Positions 55,960 to 64,000 of a stretch of 64,000 nucleotides of DNA are shown in pieces; the first letter of the stretch is position 1; each line of letters starts with the position of its first letter. The DNA lies in assembly GCF_014698145.1 (NCBI RefSeq), contig NZ_JACJSM010000018.1:1-64000 (forward strand). The letters run 5' to 3'. Source of the stretch: Oscillatoria sp. FACHB-1406. GTDB taxonomy: Bacteria; Cyanobacteriota; Cyanobacteriia; Cyanobacteriales; Spirulinaceae. Made by a program: the position numbers and the translations under genes. The notes under the pieces are model-generated. The model saw nothing but the letters and a program-made list of their open reading frames with translations, made no database searches and had not been told where the DNA came from.

Positions 55960-56212
55960 TGCATCCCTCTCTTGCGATAGATTAAAATTTGATGTTATCT
56001 ACACATGATGCAGCAGCGTTTCCGCAATTTCGCGTTCTTAATGAAGAATGAATAATATAAGATCCGCAAAATCGCCCATTATTTAAGAACATCACCCCGG
56101 TTTAATGAATAATCAATGGTGAATGGTGAATAATAAACACTTAAACGACTGTTAGAATTTCTCTCTCACTCCCTCTCCCCAGTCCCCTCGTCACCCCGTC
56201 ACCCCGTCACCC

Positions 56213-57481
56213 TTAAGACGGGGATGGTTGCGATAAAATGCTCGGGCGAATGGTGTCGCCATTTTTCAGCGGTTTGTTGCTGTTGACAACGAAGCGGTCT
56301 CCGGGCAGCAAGCCGACTCTAATTTCGATTTTACCGCCCGATCGCTCGCCGATGGTTACTTCCCTCGCTGTCACCTTCTTATCTTCTCCGACGACAAAAA
56401 CTGTTGCACCTTTGCCCTCCGCTTCCCGAATCGCTGCTTCGGGGACGATAACGCGCTGTTGCTTATCGCCTTGAAACTGCACTCGCGCGAGCAAACCGCT
56501 ACCGATTTCGCCGTTGGGGTTGGGCAGGAGAATTTCAATCGGGATTTGGCGGGTTGTCGCGTCGGCTAGGGGAGAAATGCGATCGATCGTACCGTTAAAC
56601 GTCTGCTTGGGGAAGGCATCTAAACTCACCGTTACGCTTTGTCCGAGGCGCAAGCGAGGTAAGTCTAACTCGGAGACAGAAGCCACAATTTTAATTTGGG
56701 CTAAATCCCCCAACTTCAGCACTTCGCCGCCGGGAGTGACGAGGTTTCCCGGTTCGCTGAGTTTTTCGAGTACGACACCGCTTAGGGGCGAAACCAAACT
56801 GGCGTAGGCGCGGCGCTGTTGCTGTTGGGCGACGGCGGCGCGTTGGGCGGCGATGCGTCCGGCGGCGGATTCGACGGCTTGCTGCTGGCTGCGGACTTCT
56901 TGGGTGGCGGCGAGAACAGCTTGTTGGGCAACTCGGGCGGCGGTTTGGTAGGTTTCTGCTTCGCGCTGGGCGGTGGCCCCGGCTTTGGCGAGTTCGGCGT
57001 AACGCGCGGCATCGTTTTGGGCTTGTTGCAGTTCGACGCGGGTGCGTTCGAGTTGGGTTTGGGCGCTGCCCACTCGGGCGCGGGCTTGGGCGAGTTCGGA
57101 TTCTCGGGCGGCGAGTTCGGCACTGGCTTGGGCGACTTGGGCGAGGAGGAGGGAATCATCGACCCGGGCGAGGGTTTGTCCGCGCGCGACGCGATCGCCC
57201 ACATTAACATTTAAGCTTAACAGACGACCTTCCACTTGCGATCGCAGCGTCACTTCTTGGAAGGGGCGCGTCGTGGCCGCATATTCAATCGGGGCGGTTA
57301 GGGTATCGAGGCGCGCGATCGAGACATCGGCAGCAATCGGCCCGCCTTCAGAACGGGAACGTTGGGCTGCGGCGGGGGAAGCGTTACGATTGCCCGATAG
57401 TTTCGTACAGCCGGTTGCGAGTACGAGCAGCAGCGTTGTACTGACGATGCGAGTAATTCCTCGTTTTCTTGGGTTCAACAC
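56213..57481 (-). CDS. RND efflux periplasmic adaptor (membrane fusion protein), lipoprotein
   Basis: The 422-residue protein starts at a GTG. It has a lipoprotein signal ending LVLATGC (lipidated Cys25). The barrel-sandwich halves (LLSLNVNVGDRVARGQTLARVDD and ASLVSPLSGVVLEKLSEPGNLV) flank an Ala/Gln-rich alpha-hairpin (~105-215), with the beta-barrel (VTVSLDAFPKQTFNGTI) after it. It links the RND pump to an outer-membrane channel. The pump gene is divergent at 58111, separated by a HicAB pair. Confidence 0.94.
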   Translation of the reverse strand: MLNPRKRGITRIVSTTLLLVLATGCTKLSGNRNASPAAAQRSRSEGGPIAADVSIARLDTLTAPIEYAATTRPFQEVTLRSQVEGRLLSLNVNVGDRVARGQTLARVDDSLLLAQVAQASAELAARESELAQARARVGSAQTQLERTRVELQQAQNDAARYAELAKAGATAQREAETYQTAARVAQQAVLAATQEVRSQQQAVESAAGRIAAQRAAVAQQQQRRAYASLVSPLSGVVLEKLSEPGNLVTPGGEVLKLGDLAQIKIVASVSELDLPRLRLGQSVTVSLDAFPKQTFNGTIDRISPLADATTRQIPIEILLPNPNGEIGSGLLARVQFQGDKQQRVIVPEAAIREAEGKGATVFVVGEDKKVTAREVTIGERSGGKIEIRVGLLPGDRFVVNSNKPLKNGDTIRPSILSQPSPS

Positions 57482-57554
57482 CTAGTTTTTCTTCCGGCTC
57501 GACTGCGTTGCTGTTCTTTACCTTAACACTTTTGAAGATTGTGCGATCGCGAAT

Positions 57555-57770
57555 TTAGGCAGCTACGGTAATTGCCTTAACGCGAACGGTAGGTTCTGGA
57601 ATGGGCTGGTTATCTTCTTTAAGCGTATCGAGATAAAGTTCAATGGCTTCCTTGATATTGAATTCGGTTTCTTCAAGGGTTTTTCCCGTGGAAATACAAC
57701 CCGGTAAGTCCGGAACATAAGCTGAGTAATTATTACCTGCAAATTCAAAAATTACTAGGTACTCTTTCAT
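57555..57770 (-). CDS. HicB family antitoxin
   Basis: The start is at the ATG at 57770 (MKEYLVIFEFAGNNYSAYVPDLPGC), giving 71 residues. It has the degenerate RNase H-like HicB fold with the signature PDLPGCISTGKTLEE and IKEAIELYLDTL. It counteracts HicA. The start overlaps the hicA stop (TAATG). Confidence 0.93.
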   Translation of the reverse strand: MKEYLVIFEFAGNNYSAYVPDLPGCISTGKTLEETEFNIKEAIELYLDTLKEDNQPIPEPTVRVKAITVAA

Positions 57771-57961
57771 TAAATCTCCTCCAGTTTTGCTTGTTTCCAA
57801 ATACTTTTTAAAGTTCCAATCGCAACTTCATCTGAATAACTCCCTGGAACAACGACAATCCCCGGTTTTTGAGAATGCTTAAAGACGCGATGGCTTCCTC
57901 GCATTCGAGCCTGATACCATCCATCTCGCTCTAATCTCTTAACCACGTCTCGAACTTTCAT
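57770..57961 (-). CDS. HicA family toxin (mRNA interferase)
   Basis: The start is at the ATG at 57961 (MKVRDVVKRLERDGW), 63 residues. The dsRBD-like HicA fold has GSHRVFKH with catalytic His24, the conserved position. HicA cleaves mRNA when free. This is the toxin-first order usual for HicAB. Confidence 0.93.
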   Translation of the reverse strand: MKVRDVVKRLERDGWYQARMRGSHRVFKHSQKPGIVVVPGSYSDEVAIGTLKSIWKQAKLEEI

Positions 57962-58110
57962 GAATCGATCGCCATTAGAATTCCCTCCTAGCAATATCTT
58001 AACTCCTACAGTTTTTTAGCGATCTCCATCAAGGAAGAACTTTCGCTGAAGTTGAACCATCTTCAGAAAGCTGCACTAAAATTTCGGAGATAGCCGAGAA
58101 TCGCTTTCCA

Positions 58111-61100
58111 ATGTTTGACCCTACCCCAGAACCCCAAAATGCCTCGGGGCTAAGCGCCCTTTCCATCCGCCGTCATATCGGCGTGCTGATGCTAACCCTC
58201 GCGGTTATCGTCGTTGGCGTGTTTTTTATCTTCCGCTTGCAAGTAGACTTGTTGCCGGCGATTACCTATCCCCGCATTGGCTTGCGTTTGGACGCGCCGG
58301 GAGTATCTCCCGATGTGGCAGTAGAGGAGATTACGAAGCCCTTAGAAGAGGCCCTCAGCGCGACGGAAGGGGTCGTTCAGGTGTATTCTCAGACGCGAGA
58401 GGGGCGGGTGAGTTTGGATTTGTTTTTTCAGCCGGGAGGGGATATCGACCAAGCGCTGAATGATGCTGCTGCCAGTTTAAACCGCGCGCGCAGTAGCCTG
58501 CCGGATGTTGTCGAGGAACCGCGTTTATTTAAAGTCGATCCTTCGCAACTGCCGATTTATGAGTTTGCCTTGGAGTCATCCAGTTTAACCCCAACTCAGT
58601 TACGCATCTTTGCCGAAGAAGAACTCGCTCGAGAACTGGGCGTTATTCCCGGCGTAGCTTCGGCAAGTGTATCTGGCGGTGGGGAAGAAGAAGTGCGGGT
58701 AGAAATCGACCTGGCACGCTTGCAAGGATTGGGGGCGGGGGTGCAAAATGTTTTAGATGCACTGCGCGATCGCAACCAGGACATCTCCGGCGGGCGCTTG
58801 CAGGGAGAAGCGGGCGAACCTCTCACCCGCACGGTGGGGCGCTTCCAATCGGTGGAGGAATTACGCAATTTATCCCTCGTCGTTCCTGGTTCTAACCTAC
58901 AGCGTCGCATCTATCTGCGCGATGTCGCTGAAATTATCGACGGTACGGCAGAACAGCGCGTTTTTGTCTCCCTGAACGGCAAACCGGCGATTAAAGTCAG
59001 CCTGCAAAAACAACCGGATGCCAACACGATAAGCGTTATCGAAGGCGTAAAGGAACGGTTAGAGTTTTTGCGACAATCGGGCGTATTTCCAGCCGATTTG
59101 CAACTCGTTGTCACCCTCGATGAATCTCGCTTCATCCAAAATTCGATTAGTAACGTCGTCTCTTCGGGCTTAAGTGGGACGCTTTTAGCCGCCCTCGCCG
59201 TGTTTATCTTCCTCGGTTCGCTGCGTCAAACGTTCATTATTGTCATTGCGATTCCCCTAGCAACGTTAGCCGCAATTATTTTAATGAAACTGTTTGGCTT
59301 ATCGCTCAATGTGTTTAGTTTGGGCGGTTTGGCGTTGGGTGTCGGAATTGTGGTGGATAATTCGATCGTGATGTTAGAGAATATTGCATTAGGCGCAGAA
59401 GCATCGCGCGATCGCAACGCCCAGTTCCTCGAAACCGCCCAAGAAAAAGGCAAAGAAGTCGAATCCGCCCTCATCGCTTCCACCGCTACGAACCTTGTCT
59501 CCGTGCTGCCATTCCTCCTCATCGGCGGTTTCGTTTCCCTCCTTTTTAACGAACTGATTTTAACGATTAGTTTTTCCGTCGCGGCTTCCCTCGCCGTCGC
59601 CCTGACAGTGGTTCCCATGCTGGCCTCTCGCTTGCTGGTGGTGCGGCGATCGAGTGGGGTTGCCAATTGGTGGATTTTGCGGCAATTTCAATCGCGTTTT
59701 GAAGCTGCAACGCAAGCTTACGGGAGGCTGTTAGGGTTCGTATTGGGCTGGCGCTTGCCAATTCTCCTGTTACTCATTCTCCTCCTCGGCAGCGGCAGTT
59801 ATTGGATGGCCGGACAATTGCCTCAAGAATTGATTCCGAAAATTAACACCGGACAAGCCAATCTTTTCGTACAATTTCCTCCCGGTACGACGCTGGAATC
59901 GAATCGTAAAATTATGGCAGCGGTGGATGAAATTTTACTCGAACAACCGGAAACCGAGTATGCCTTCACAACGTCCGGCGGTTCTTTGTTTGGCAATACA
60001 ACTTCGGAGAATTTGCTACGCAGTTCGAGTACGATTGCAGTCAAACCGGGAACCGATATTGAAGCTTTTGTCGAACGGACTTCTAAAGAATTCGATCGCT
60101 TAAATTTAGTCGATACGCGCGTGCGCCTTTCCGCCGGACAAGTTCGCGGCATTATCCTCACCAATTCTCCTACGCGCGGCGACCTCGATTTAATTCTGCA
60201 AGGGACAAACCTAGAAACTTTACAAGCCACCGGACGCAGCGTTTTAAAATTGTTAGATGAAAAAGTGCAATCGGCGCGTTTTCGCCCGGAAGCCGATCCC
60301 CAACAAAATGAGGTGCAAATTTTCCCCGATTGGCAGCGTTTGGAATCGTTAGGGCTGACGGTAGCGGATCTCGGACGCACGATTCAAACGGCGATTCAAG
60401 GTTCGGTTCCAACGCAATTACAACGCGGAAATCGCCTGATTGACGTGCGCGTTCGTCTCTCAAGCGACTCTCGCCAGCGCATTTCTCAATTGGAACAATT
60501 ACCCCTATTATCTCTCAACGATCGCACGATTACTTTGCGGGAAGTTGCGACTCTCGATAAAAATAAAGCTCCTGGCGAAATTCAACGCATCAATCAACGG
60601 GAAGTTTTTATCATTACGGGAAACTTAGCGGAAGGCGCGAGCTTGAGTCAAGCAATGGCAGAAGTTGATACGGCTTTTAAAGACCTCAAACTTCCTCAAG
60701 GCATAACCCTTTTACCGAGTGCAACTTCGAGCGCTAACAAAGAGTTACAAAACGCCCTAAAACTCTTAGGAGGGTTGGCAATTTTTCTCGTTTTCGTAAC
60801 GATGGCAGTACAATACAATTCGATTATCGATCCGTTTGCAATTATCCTCACTGTCCCGCTAGCGCTTGCGGGAGGTATCTTTGGGCTGTTTGTGACTGAA
60901 ACCGCAGTTGGTGTAACCGTGCTAGTGGGTGCGGTTCTGTTGGTAGGAATTGTGGTGAATAATGCGATTATTATGGTGGAATTTGCCAATCAATTACACG
61001 CTGAATTTAAACTCAATCGCGTTGCCGCTATTCAGAAAGCCGCTGCCCAACGTTTGCGCCCGATTTTAATGACGACGATTACGACGGTTTTAGGGTTATT

Positions 61101-61263
61101 TCCGCTGGCTTTGGGGATTGGGGAAGGTTCGGAGTTTTTGCAACCTTTAGGAGTTGTGGTATTTTCGGGTTTGGCGCTGGCGACGTTATTAACGCTGTTT
61201 GTTGTGCCGTGTTTTTATGTTTTGTTGCACGATGGCTTGTTTTCTCAAAAACGAGCATTATAA
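58111..61263 (+). CDS. RND family efflux pump, inner-membrane transporter (HAE1/AcrB-like)
   Basis: The 1050-residue protein has twelve expected membrane helices: one at ~24-44, a block at ~350-560, and a second block at ~890-1040 after the large loop. It shows FRLQVDLLPAITYPRI, GLALGVGIVVDNSIVMLENI (TM4 with the proton-relay Asp) and LVGIVVNNAIIMVEFAN. This fits export of drugs or organic compounds by proton antiport. It works with the adaptor at 56213-57481. Substrate unknown. Confidence 0.95.
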   Translation: MFDPTPEPQNASGLSALSIRRHIGVLMLTLAVIVVGVFFIFRLQVDLLPAITYPRIGLRLDAPGVSPDVAVEEITKPLEEALSATEGVVQVYSQTREGRVSLDLFFQPGGDIDQALNDAAASLNRARSSLPDVVEEPRLFKVDPSQLPIYEFALESSSLTPTQLRIFAEEELARELGVIPGVASASVSGGGEEEVRVEIDLARLQGLGAGVQNVLDALRDRNQDISGGRLQGEAGEPLTRTVGRFQSVEELRNLSLVVPGSNLQRRIYLRDVAEIIDGTAEQRVFVSLNGKPAIKVSLQKQPDANTISVIEGVKERLEFLRQSGVFPADLQLVVTLDESRFIQNSISNVVSSGLSGTLLAALAVFIFLGSLRQTFIIVIAIPLATLAAIILMKLFGLSLNVFSLGGLALGVGIVVDNSIVMLENIALGAEASRDRNAQFLETAQEKGKEVESALIASTATNLVSVLPFLLIGGFVSLLFNELILTISFSVAASLAVALTVVPMLASRLLVVRRSSGVANWWILRQFQSRFEAATQAYGRLLGFVLGWRLPILLLLILLLGSGSYWMAGQLPQELIPKINTGQANLFVQFPPGTTLESNRKIMAAVDEILLEQPETEYAFTTSGGSLFGNTTSENLLRSSSTIAVKPGTDIEAFVERTSKEFDRLNLVDTRVRLSAGQVRGIILTNSPTRGDLDLILQGTNLETLQATGRSVLKLLDEKVQSARFRPEADPQQNEVQIFPDWQRLESLGLTVADLGRTIQTAIQGSVPTQLQRGNRLIDVRVRLSSDSRQRISQLEQLPLLSLNDRTITLREVATLDKNKAPGEIQRINQREVFIITGNLAEGASLSQAMAEVDTAFKDLKLPQGITLLPSATSSANKELQNALKLLGGLAIFLVFVTMAVQYNSIIDPFAIILTVPLALAGGIFGLFVTETAVGVTVLVGAVLLVGIVVNNAIIMVEFANQLHAEFKLNRVAAIQKAAAQRLRPILMTTITTVLGLFPLALGIGEGSEFLQPLGVVVFSGLALATLLTLFVVPCFYVLLHDGLFSQKRAL

Positions 61264-61275
61264 GTTTGATTGTTA

Positions 61276-61377
61276 TAGCGCTACTCACCGAAGAATGAAC
61301 GCTCTCTAAAGCTGAAAGCATTGGCTGGTGGGCGCTGCCCACCCTACTTAATGTCTTAACCGATCTGCGTAGCGCTA
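61276..61377. repeat. MITE-like 102-bp repeat, copy 2
   Basis: Reverse-orientation copy of 31013-31113 with terminal TAGCGCTAC and GTAGCGCTA. Only a few differences separate them. It lies 12 bases after the pump gene stop and could serve as its 3' hairpin. Confidence 0.9.
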
Positions 61378-61414
61378 TATCACTCGTGACTTTAGCGATA
61401 GGGTGAAAAAGTAA

Positions 61415-61443
61415 AGAGCTAGGAAATTAAATTCCCTAGCTCT
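61415..61443 (-). terminator. Terminator of the gene at 61499
   Basis: AGAGCTAGG and CCTAGCTCT form a 9-bp stem with an 11-base loop. On the minus strand the stem is followed by TTTACTTTTTC. Confidence 0.72.
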
Positions 61444-61498
61444 CGTGTGAGTTTTAGCCTAAGTTAAAATTTGCGATCGCGACCTCAGATGACTAAGA

Positions 61499-62020
61499 TT
61501 ACTTACGTCCCAACCATTTGGAAGCTGCAACGCCAAGCAGCGCGCCCAGAACGGGATTGCTAAGGAACTTTAACAGCGCGGGTTGGTCTGCCATCACTTC
61601 TTGGAAAATGTCTGGGTGACTGTTATAAACAAAGTTAGCTAACAGACTCAGATCGTTTTCCGTCATATGATTGGGATTGTGGGTGGAAAGACCGAGTTGC
61701 TGTTCGAGTTGGCGATCGCTCAATCCCCGTTGTTTCAGTTGTTTGAAGAACTCCCGTGCTACGTCGTCGCGTTCGTTTGGCTTGATTTGTGCGATCGCGC
61801 GCTGCAATTCCGGTGCCATTTGTGCGGGCGGAACGCTATCGTGGTGCATTAACCGTCCGAACAAGCTACGGCGTTCGGAACGCGAAGAACGCTGGGCAAA
61901 ATCGTCAAAGTTTTCGTACTCTTGCTCCGGCGTGCGCTCTGTCGTATCCCCCAAAGATTCAACATTTCCACGAGCCAAATCGTTCATAATTTGGCGCTTG
62001 TATTCGTCACTGTTATACAT
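61499..62020 (-). CDS. Conserved cyanobacterial protein of unknown function
   Basis: The 173-residue protein has an acidic, polar N-terminal half (NFDDFAQRSSRSERRS), a helical middle (REFFKQLKQRGLSDRQLEQQLGL) and a hydrophobic C-terminus (FLSNPVLGALLGVAASKWLGRK) that could insert in or associate with a membrane. No family recognised. Confidence 0.8.
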   Translation of the reverse strand: MYNSDEYKRQIMNDLARGNVESLGDTTERTPEQEYENFDDFAQRSSRSERRSLFGRLMHHDSVPPAQMAPELQRAIAQIKPNERDDVAREFFKQLKQRGLSDRQLEQQLGLSTHNPNHMTENDLSLLANFVYNSHPDIFQEVMADQPALLKFLSNPVLGALLGVAASKWLGRK

Positions 62021-62081
62021 CGATTTTTCTCCTTATTCTTATTATCGTTGAGCAGGCTTCAAAGAAAGATATTATTGCTTG

Positions 62082-62534
62082 CTATTGATACCGAACCTGG
62101 TTAGTTTTTGCGTCGTACTGAGCCGTTAAGATCAACTTCTTATCCGGTGCATAGACAAGAATGCTAACGTCCTGTTTTGAGAAATTGCGTTGAAATCCTT
62201 GTACCAGCGACTTAGCTAAAGGACGAACATCATTAGGACTAACTTGCGGCGAAATTACGACTCCTAACTTATTGTTGTCCCGCACGTAAGCATCTTTAAT
62301 TAAGCCGCGACTTGTCTGCACGACCCAATCACCATATTTTTGACCCGCGCTCGTATTGCCGCGCTCTAACTGGGAGTATAAATTCCTATTTGCCGATGGT
62401 AATTGAGTTTGAGTTGAAGGCATTTGAGTCGCTTGTGCTTTCGGCGGTGCACTCGTACAAGCGGTCGCCAGAGTCACTGTCAAAACGATAACTAATGCCG
62501 CTACTAATTTACGGCTTTTTTCCCAGAAATTCAT
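62082..62534 (-). CDS. Small lipoprotein of unknown function (YhcN/YlaJ-like)
   Basis: The start is set at the ATG at 62534 (MNFWEKSRK); five codons precede it in frame. A lipoprotein signal ends LATAC (Cys26). The 150-residue product has a Pro/Gln-rich linker and a C-terminal domain with KDAYVRDNNKLGVVI, LAKSLVQGFQRNFSKQDVSILVYAPD. The alpha/beta outline recalls YhcN/YlaJ lipoproteins, but the match is loose. Confidence 0.78.
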   Translation of the reverse strand: MNFWEKSRKLVAALVIVLTVTLATACTSAPPKAQATQMPSTQTQLPSANRNLYSQLERGNTSAGQKYGDWVVQTSRGLIKDAYVRDNNKLGVVISPQVSPNDVRPLAKSLVQGFQRNFSKQDVSILVYAPDKKLILTAQYDAKTNQVRYQ

Positions 62535-62878
62535 CGTATTCCCTCCCAATTACTTTTTTGTTTTTGCCTTATAAACAATTAATTTTTTGCGCGTGCTTCC
62601 TCAAAAGTAATACTTTTGAAATCAGAATACTGCTAATTGTTTTAAACGCATAAGTTATGACTAAGCTGTCCGTCTTAACAAGAACGCTTTAGCTTAACTA
62701 AATCTGAGAATAACAAAATCATTGAGAGCTTAGTGTCTGCCTAAAGAAAGAACAGCAGAAATTCTATAACAACTACAAAAACGACCTTCCTTTTTTAACA
62801 AAACATCTATCTTAAAGTAGATGCAAGTGTTAAAATCGATAAATATAATTGCTTGCGCAATCTCCGCGCCTGAAAAGA
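62535..62878. other. Divergent intergenic region before the antiporter gene
   Basis: AT-rich, without a gene. A small hairpin CATCTA...TAGATG lies at about 62804-62823. The plus-strand frame at 62821 is out of frame with the antiporter and is not supported. Confidence 0.5.
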
Positions 62879-64000
62879 ATGAGTGTATATATTCTAGACC
62901 TTCTAGTCATTGGTCTTTTACTGCTGTTTGTGACTTTAGGTTCGGCTTGGATAGAGCGCTTACCTTTCTCCTTCGCATTGATTTACTTAATTGTCGGTTT
63001 TTGCCTCGGCCCCTACGTCTTAGGGCTGATTAAGATCCGTCCGAGTGCAGAGTTTCTAGAGCGTGCTTGTGAATTTGTTGTCCTCGTTTCGGTTTTTGGC
63101 TGTGGCATGAAAATGAATCGTCCGCTCAAATCTTGGGCTTGGAGAACGACAGCGCGCTTGATAGGATTTGCGATGCCACTGACCATTATTGCGATCGCGG
63201 CCGCTTGTCATTGGCTGCTAGGCTGGAACTGGCCCGAATCCGTCCTGCTGGGTGCAATTCTCTCGCCGACCGACCCCGTTCTGGCTTCAGAAGTTCAACT
63301 GTCTCATGTTGAAGATAAAGACGAATTGCGATTTGGACTGACTTCGGAAGGCGGGCTAAATGATGCTCTCGCTTTTCCCTTCGTTTATTTCGGCATTTAT
63401 TGGCTTGAAAAAGGAAGTTTGGATAAATGGTTTAAGGAATGGGTGGCGATTGATGTGATTTGGGCAATTGGGGCCGGAATTGCAATGGGTGTTATTGTAG
63501 CGCGCGCGATCGTTTGGTTAGAACGAAAGGTAACGAATCGGCGACCTATGGATGGAGTCATCGAAGACTTCATCGCCTTAAGTACGATTCTCCTAACCTA
63601 CAGTCTCACGGAAGTTGTCAACGGTTATGGTTTTCTTGCCGTTTTCGTTGCCGGTTACACCGTCCAAAGTTTTTATTACAGCGACCAAGAAAGGCGGCAC
63701 GCTCAGCTAGAATTTATCGAACAGATCGAAAAACTCTTGGAAATCGGGGCAATTTTATTAATCGGTTCGCTCTTACTTCTCGAACCGATCGCAAAGTACA
63801 GTACGCCCGCCTTAATCATTGCAGCTTTAGTATTATTTGTCATTCGCCCTGCCAGCGTTTGGCTGAGTTTTATGGGTTCTCGCTTGCCTAAACCGATGCG
63901 CTGGCTTCTCGGTTGGTTTGGCGTGCGCGGTATCGGATCGATTTACTACCTCAGCTACGCGCTCGGGAAGGGGATTGAGGGCGAAATTGCCGAGCAAATT
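62879..64000 (+). CDS. Cation:proton antiporter (CPA1/NhaP-like), partial at window end
   Basis: An ATG at 62879 opens a frame of 374 codons that continues to the last base of the window; it is cut by the window, not by a stop. It begins MSVYILDLLVIGLLLLFVTLG and has repeated hydrophobic helices. The ion-site motif SPTDPVLASEVQ (about residue 140) and TSEGGLNDALAF (about 168) are the CPA1 signatures. It exchanges Na+ or K+ for H+ across the membrane. Confidence 0.93.
   Translation, partial: MSVYILDLLVIGLLLLFVTLGSAWIERLPFSFALIYLIVGFCLGPYVLGLIKIRPSAEFLERACEFVVLVSVFGCGMKMNRPLKSWAWRTTARLIGFAMPLTIIAIAAACHWLLGWNWPESVLLGAILSPTDPVLASEVQLSHVEDKDELRFGLTSEGGLNDALAFPFVYFGIYWLEKGSLDKWFKEWVAIDVIWAIGAGIAMGVIVARAIVWLERKVTNRRPMDGVIEDFIALSTILLTYSLTEVVNGYGFLAVFVAGYTVQSFYYSDQERRHAQLEFIEQIEKLLEIGAILLIGSLLLLEPIAKYSTPALIIAALVLFVIRPASVWLSFMGSRLPKPMRWLLGWFGVRGIGSIYYLSYALGKGIEGEIAEQI

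Noticed and set aside
56782..57214. Long Pro/Gly-rich frames on both strands within the adaptor gene
   Set aside because: Shadows of the GC-rich Ala/Gln coiled-coil part of the adaptor.

Overview
The window is chromosomal DNA from a cyanobacterium. Several independent signs agree: the HIP1 octamer GCGATCGC is scattered throughout; ntcA (global nitrogen regulator), an intein-bearing gyrB, a DUF3084 coiled-coil membrane protein and vMAP/AAA-like regulators are present; and heptameric tandem repeats (STRR type) and many small palindromic elements fill the intergenic space. The dense repeats and the large signalling proteins suggest a large-genome filamentous or colonial species. I cannot name it from sequence alone. 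No tRNA, rRNA or CRISPR array was recognised.

Layout. (a) 1-5760 is an accessory island of toxin-antitoxin and restriction genes with clear scars. A UPF0175 antitoxin is followed by a toxin cut off after about 10 codons beside a MITE-like element. A truncated Uma2 gene is fused to a duplicated block. A helicase-less type ISP/IIG-like restriction-modification enzyme is split into two halves by a complete DUF2281-PIN toxin-antitoxin pair, and all four cistrons overlap by 1-4 bases. (b) 5761-15090 is mostly housekeeping: secA, a PfpI protein, a YqgF-like nuclease, the DUF3084 protein, ntcA, fabI, and a response-regulator-like protein whose receiver domain is degenerate. (c) 15594-29500 is regulatory and specialised. 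It has an ECF-type sigma factor convergent with a 1911-residue Ser/Thr kinase-AAA-GAF-AAA protein. It then has a minus-strand group that looks like an orphan TOMM/YcaO peptide-modification locus (c-type cytochrome, unknown 206-residue protein, fused cyclodehydratase, amidohydrolase), followed by a second AAA-like regulator. (d) 29700-42000 has sppA, aroH, groES-groEL behind a perfect CIRCE operator, a divergent HxlR/NmrA pair, miaA, a peptidase M15-like protein and gyrB with a 190-residue mini-intein. (e) 42068-44909 is a compact defence-like locus: DUF262, HEPN nuclease and a convergent cytosine-5 methyltransferase. (f) 44978-50790 encodes a 1660-residue fused response regulator/multi-PAS/GAF/histidine kinase/receiver and a lone PAS protein. 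(g) 51275-64000 has a DUF1611 protein, an M48 protease, a GNAT enzyme, three tandem AIM24/TIGR00266 paralogues, a divergent RND efflux adaptor and pump separated by a HicAB module, two small conserved proteins, and the start of a cation:proton antiporter that runs off the window.

How the genes work together. Two DNA-modification defence loci (the split RM enzyme at 1410-5267 and DUF262-HEPN-Dcm at 42068-43872 with 43869-44909) and at least three toxin-antitoxin modules (one broken, one nested in the RM gene, one HicAB in an efflux divergon) are the accessory highlights. The nested TA-in-RM arrangement is the best candidate for an undescribed configuration, followed by the DUF262-HEPN-Dcm trio and the YcaO locus. 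At least six families of small mobile-looking repeats occur, including a 188-bp element with 15-bp terminal inverted repeats and a clean 10-bp target duplication at 33500-33707.
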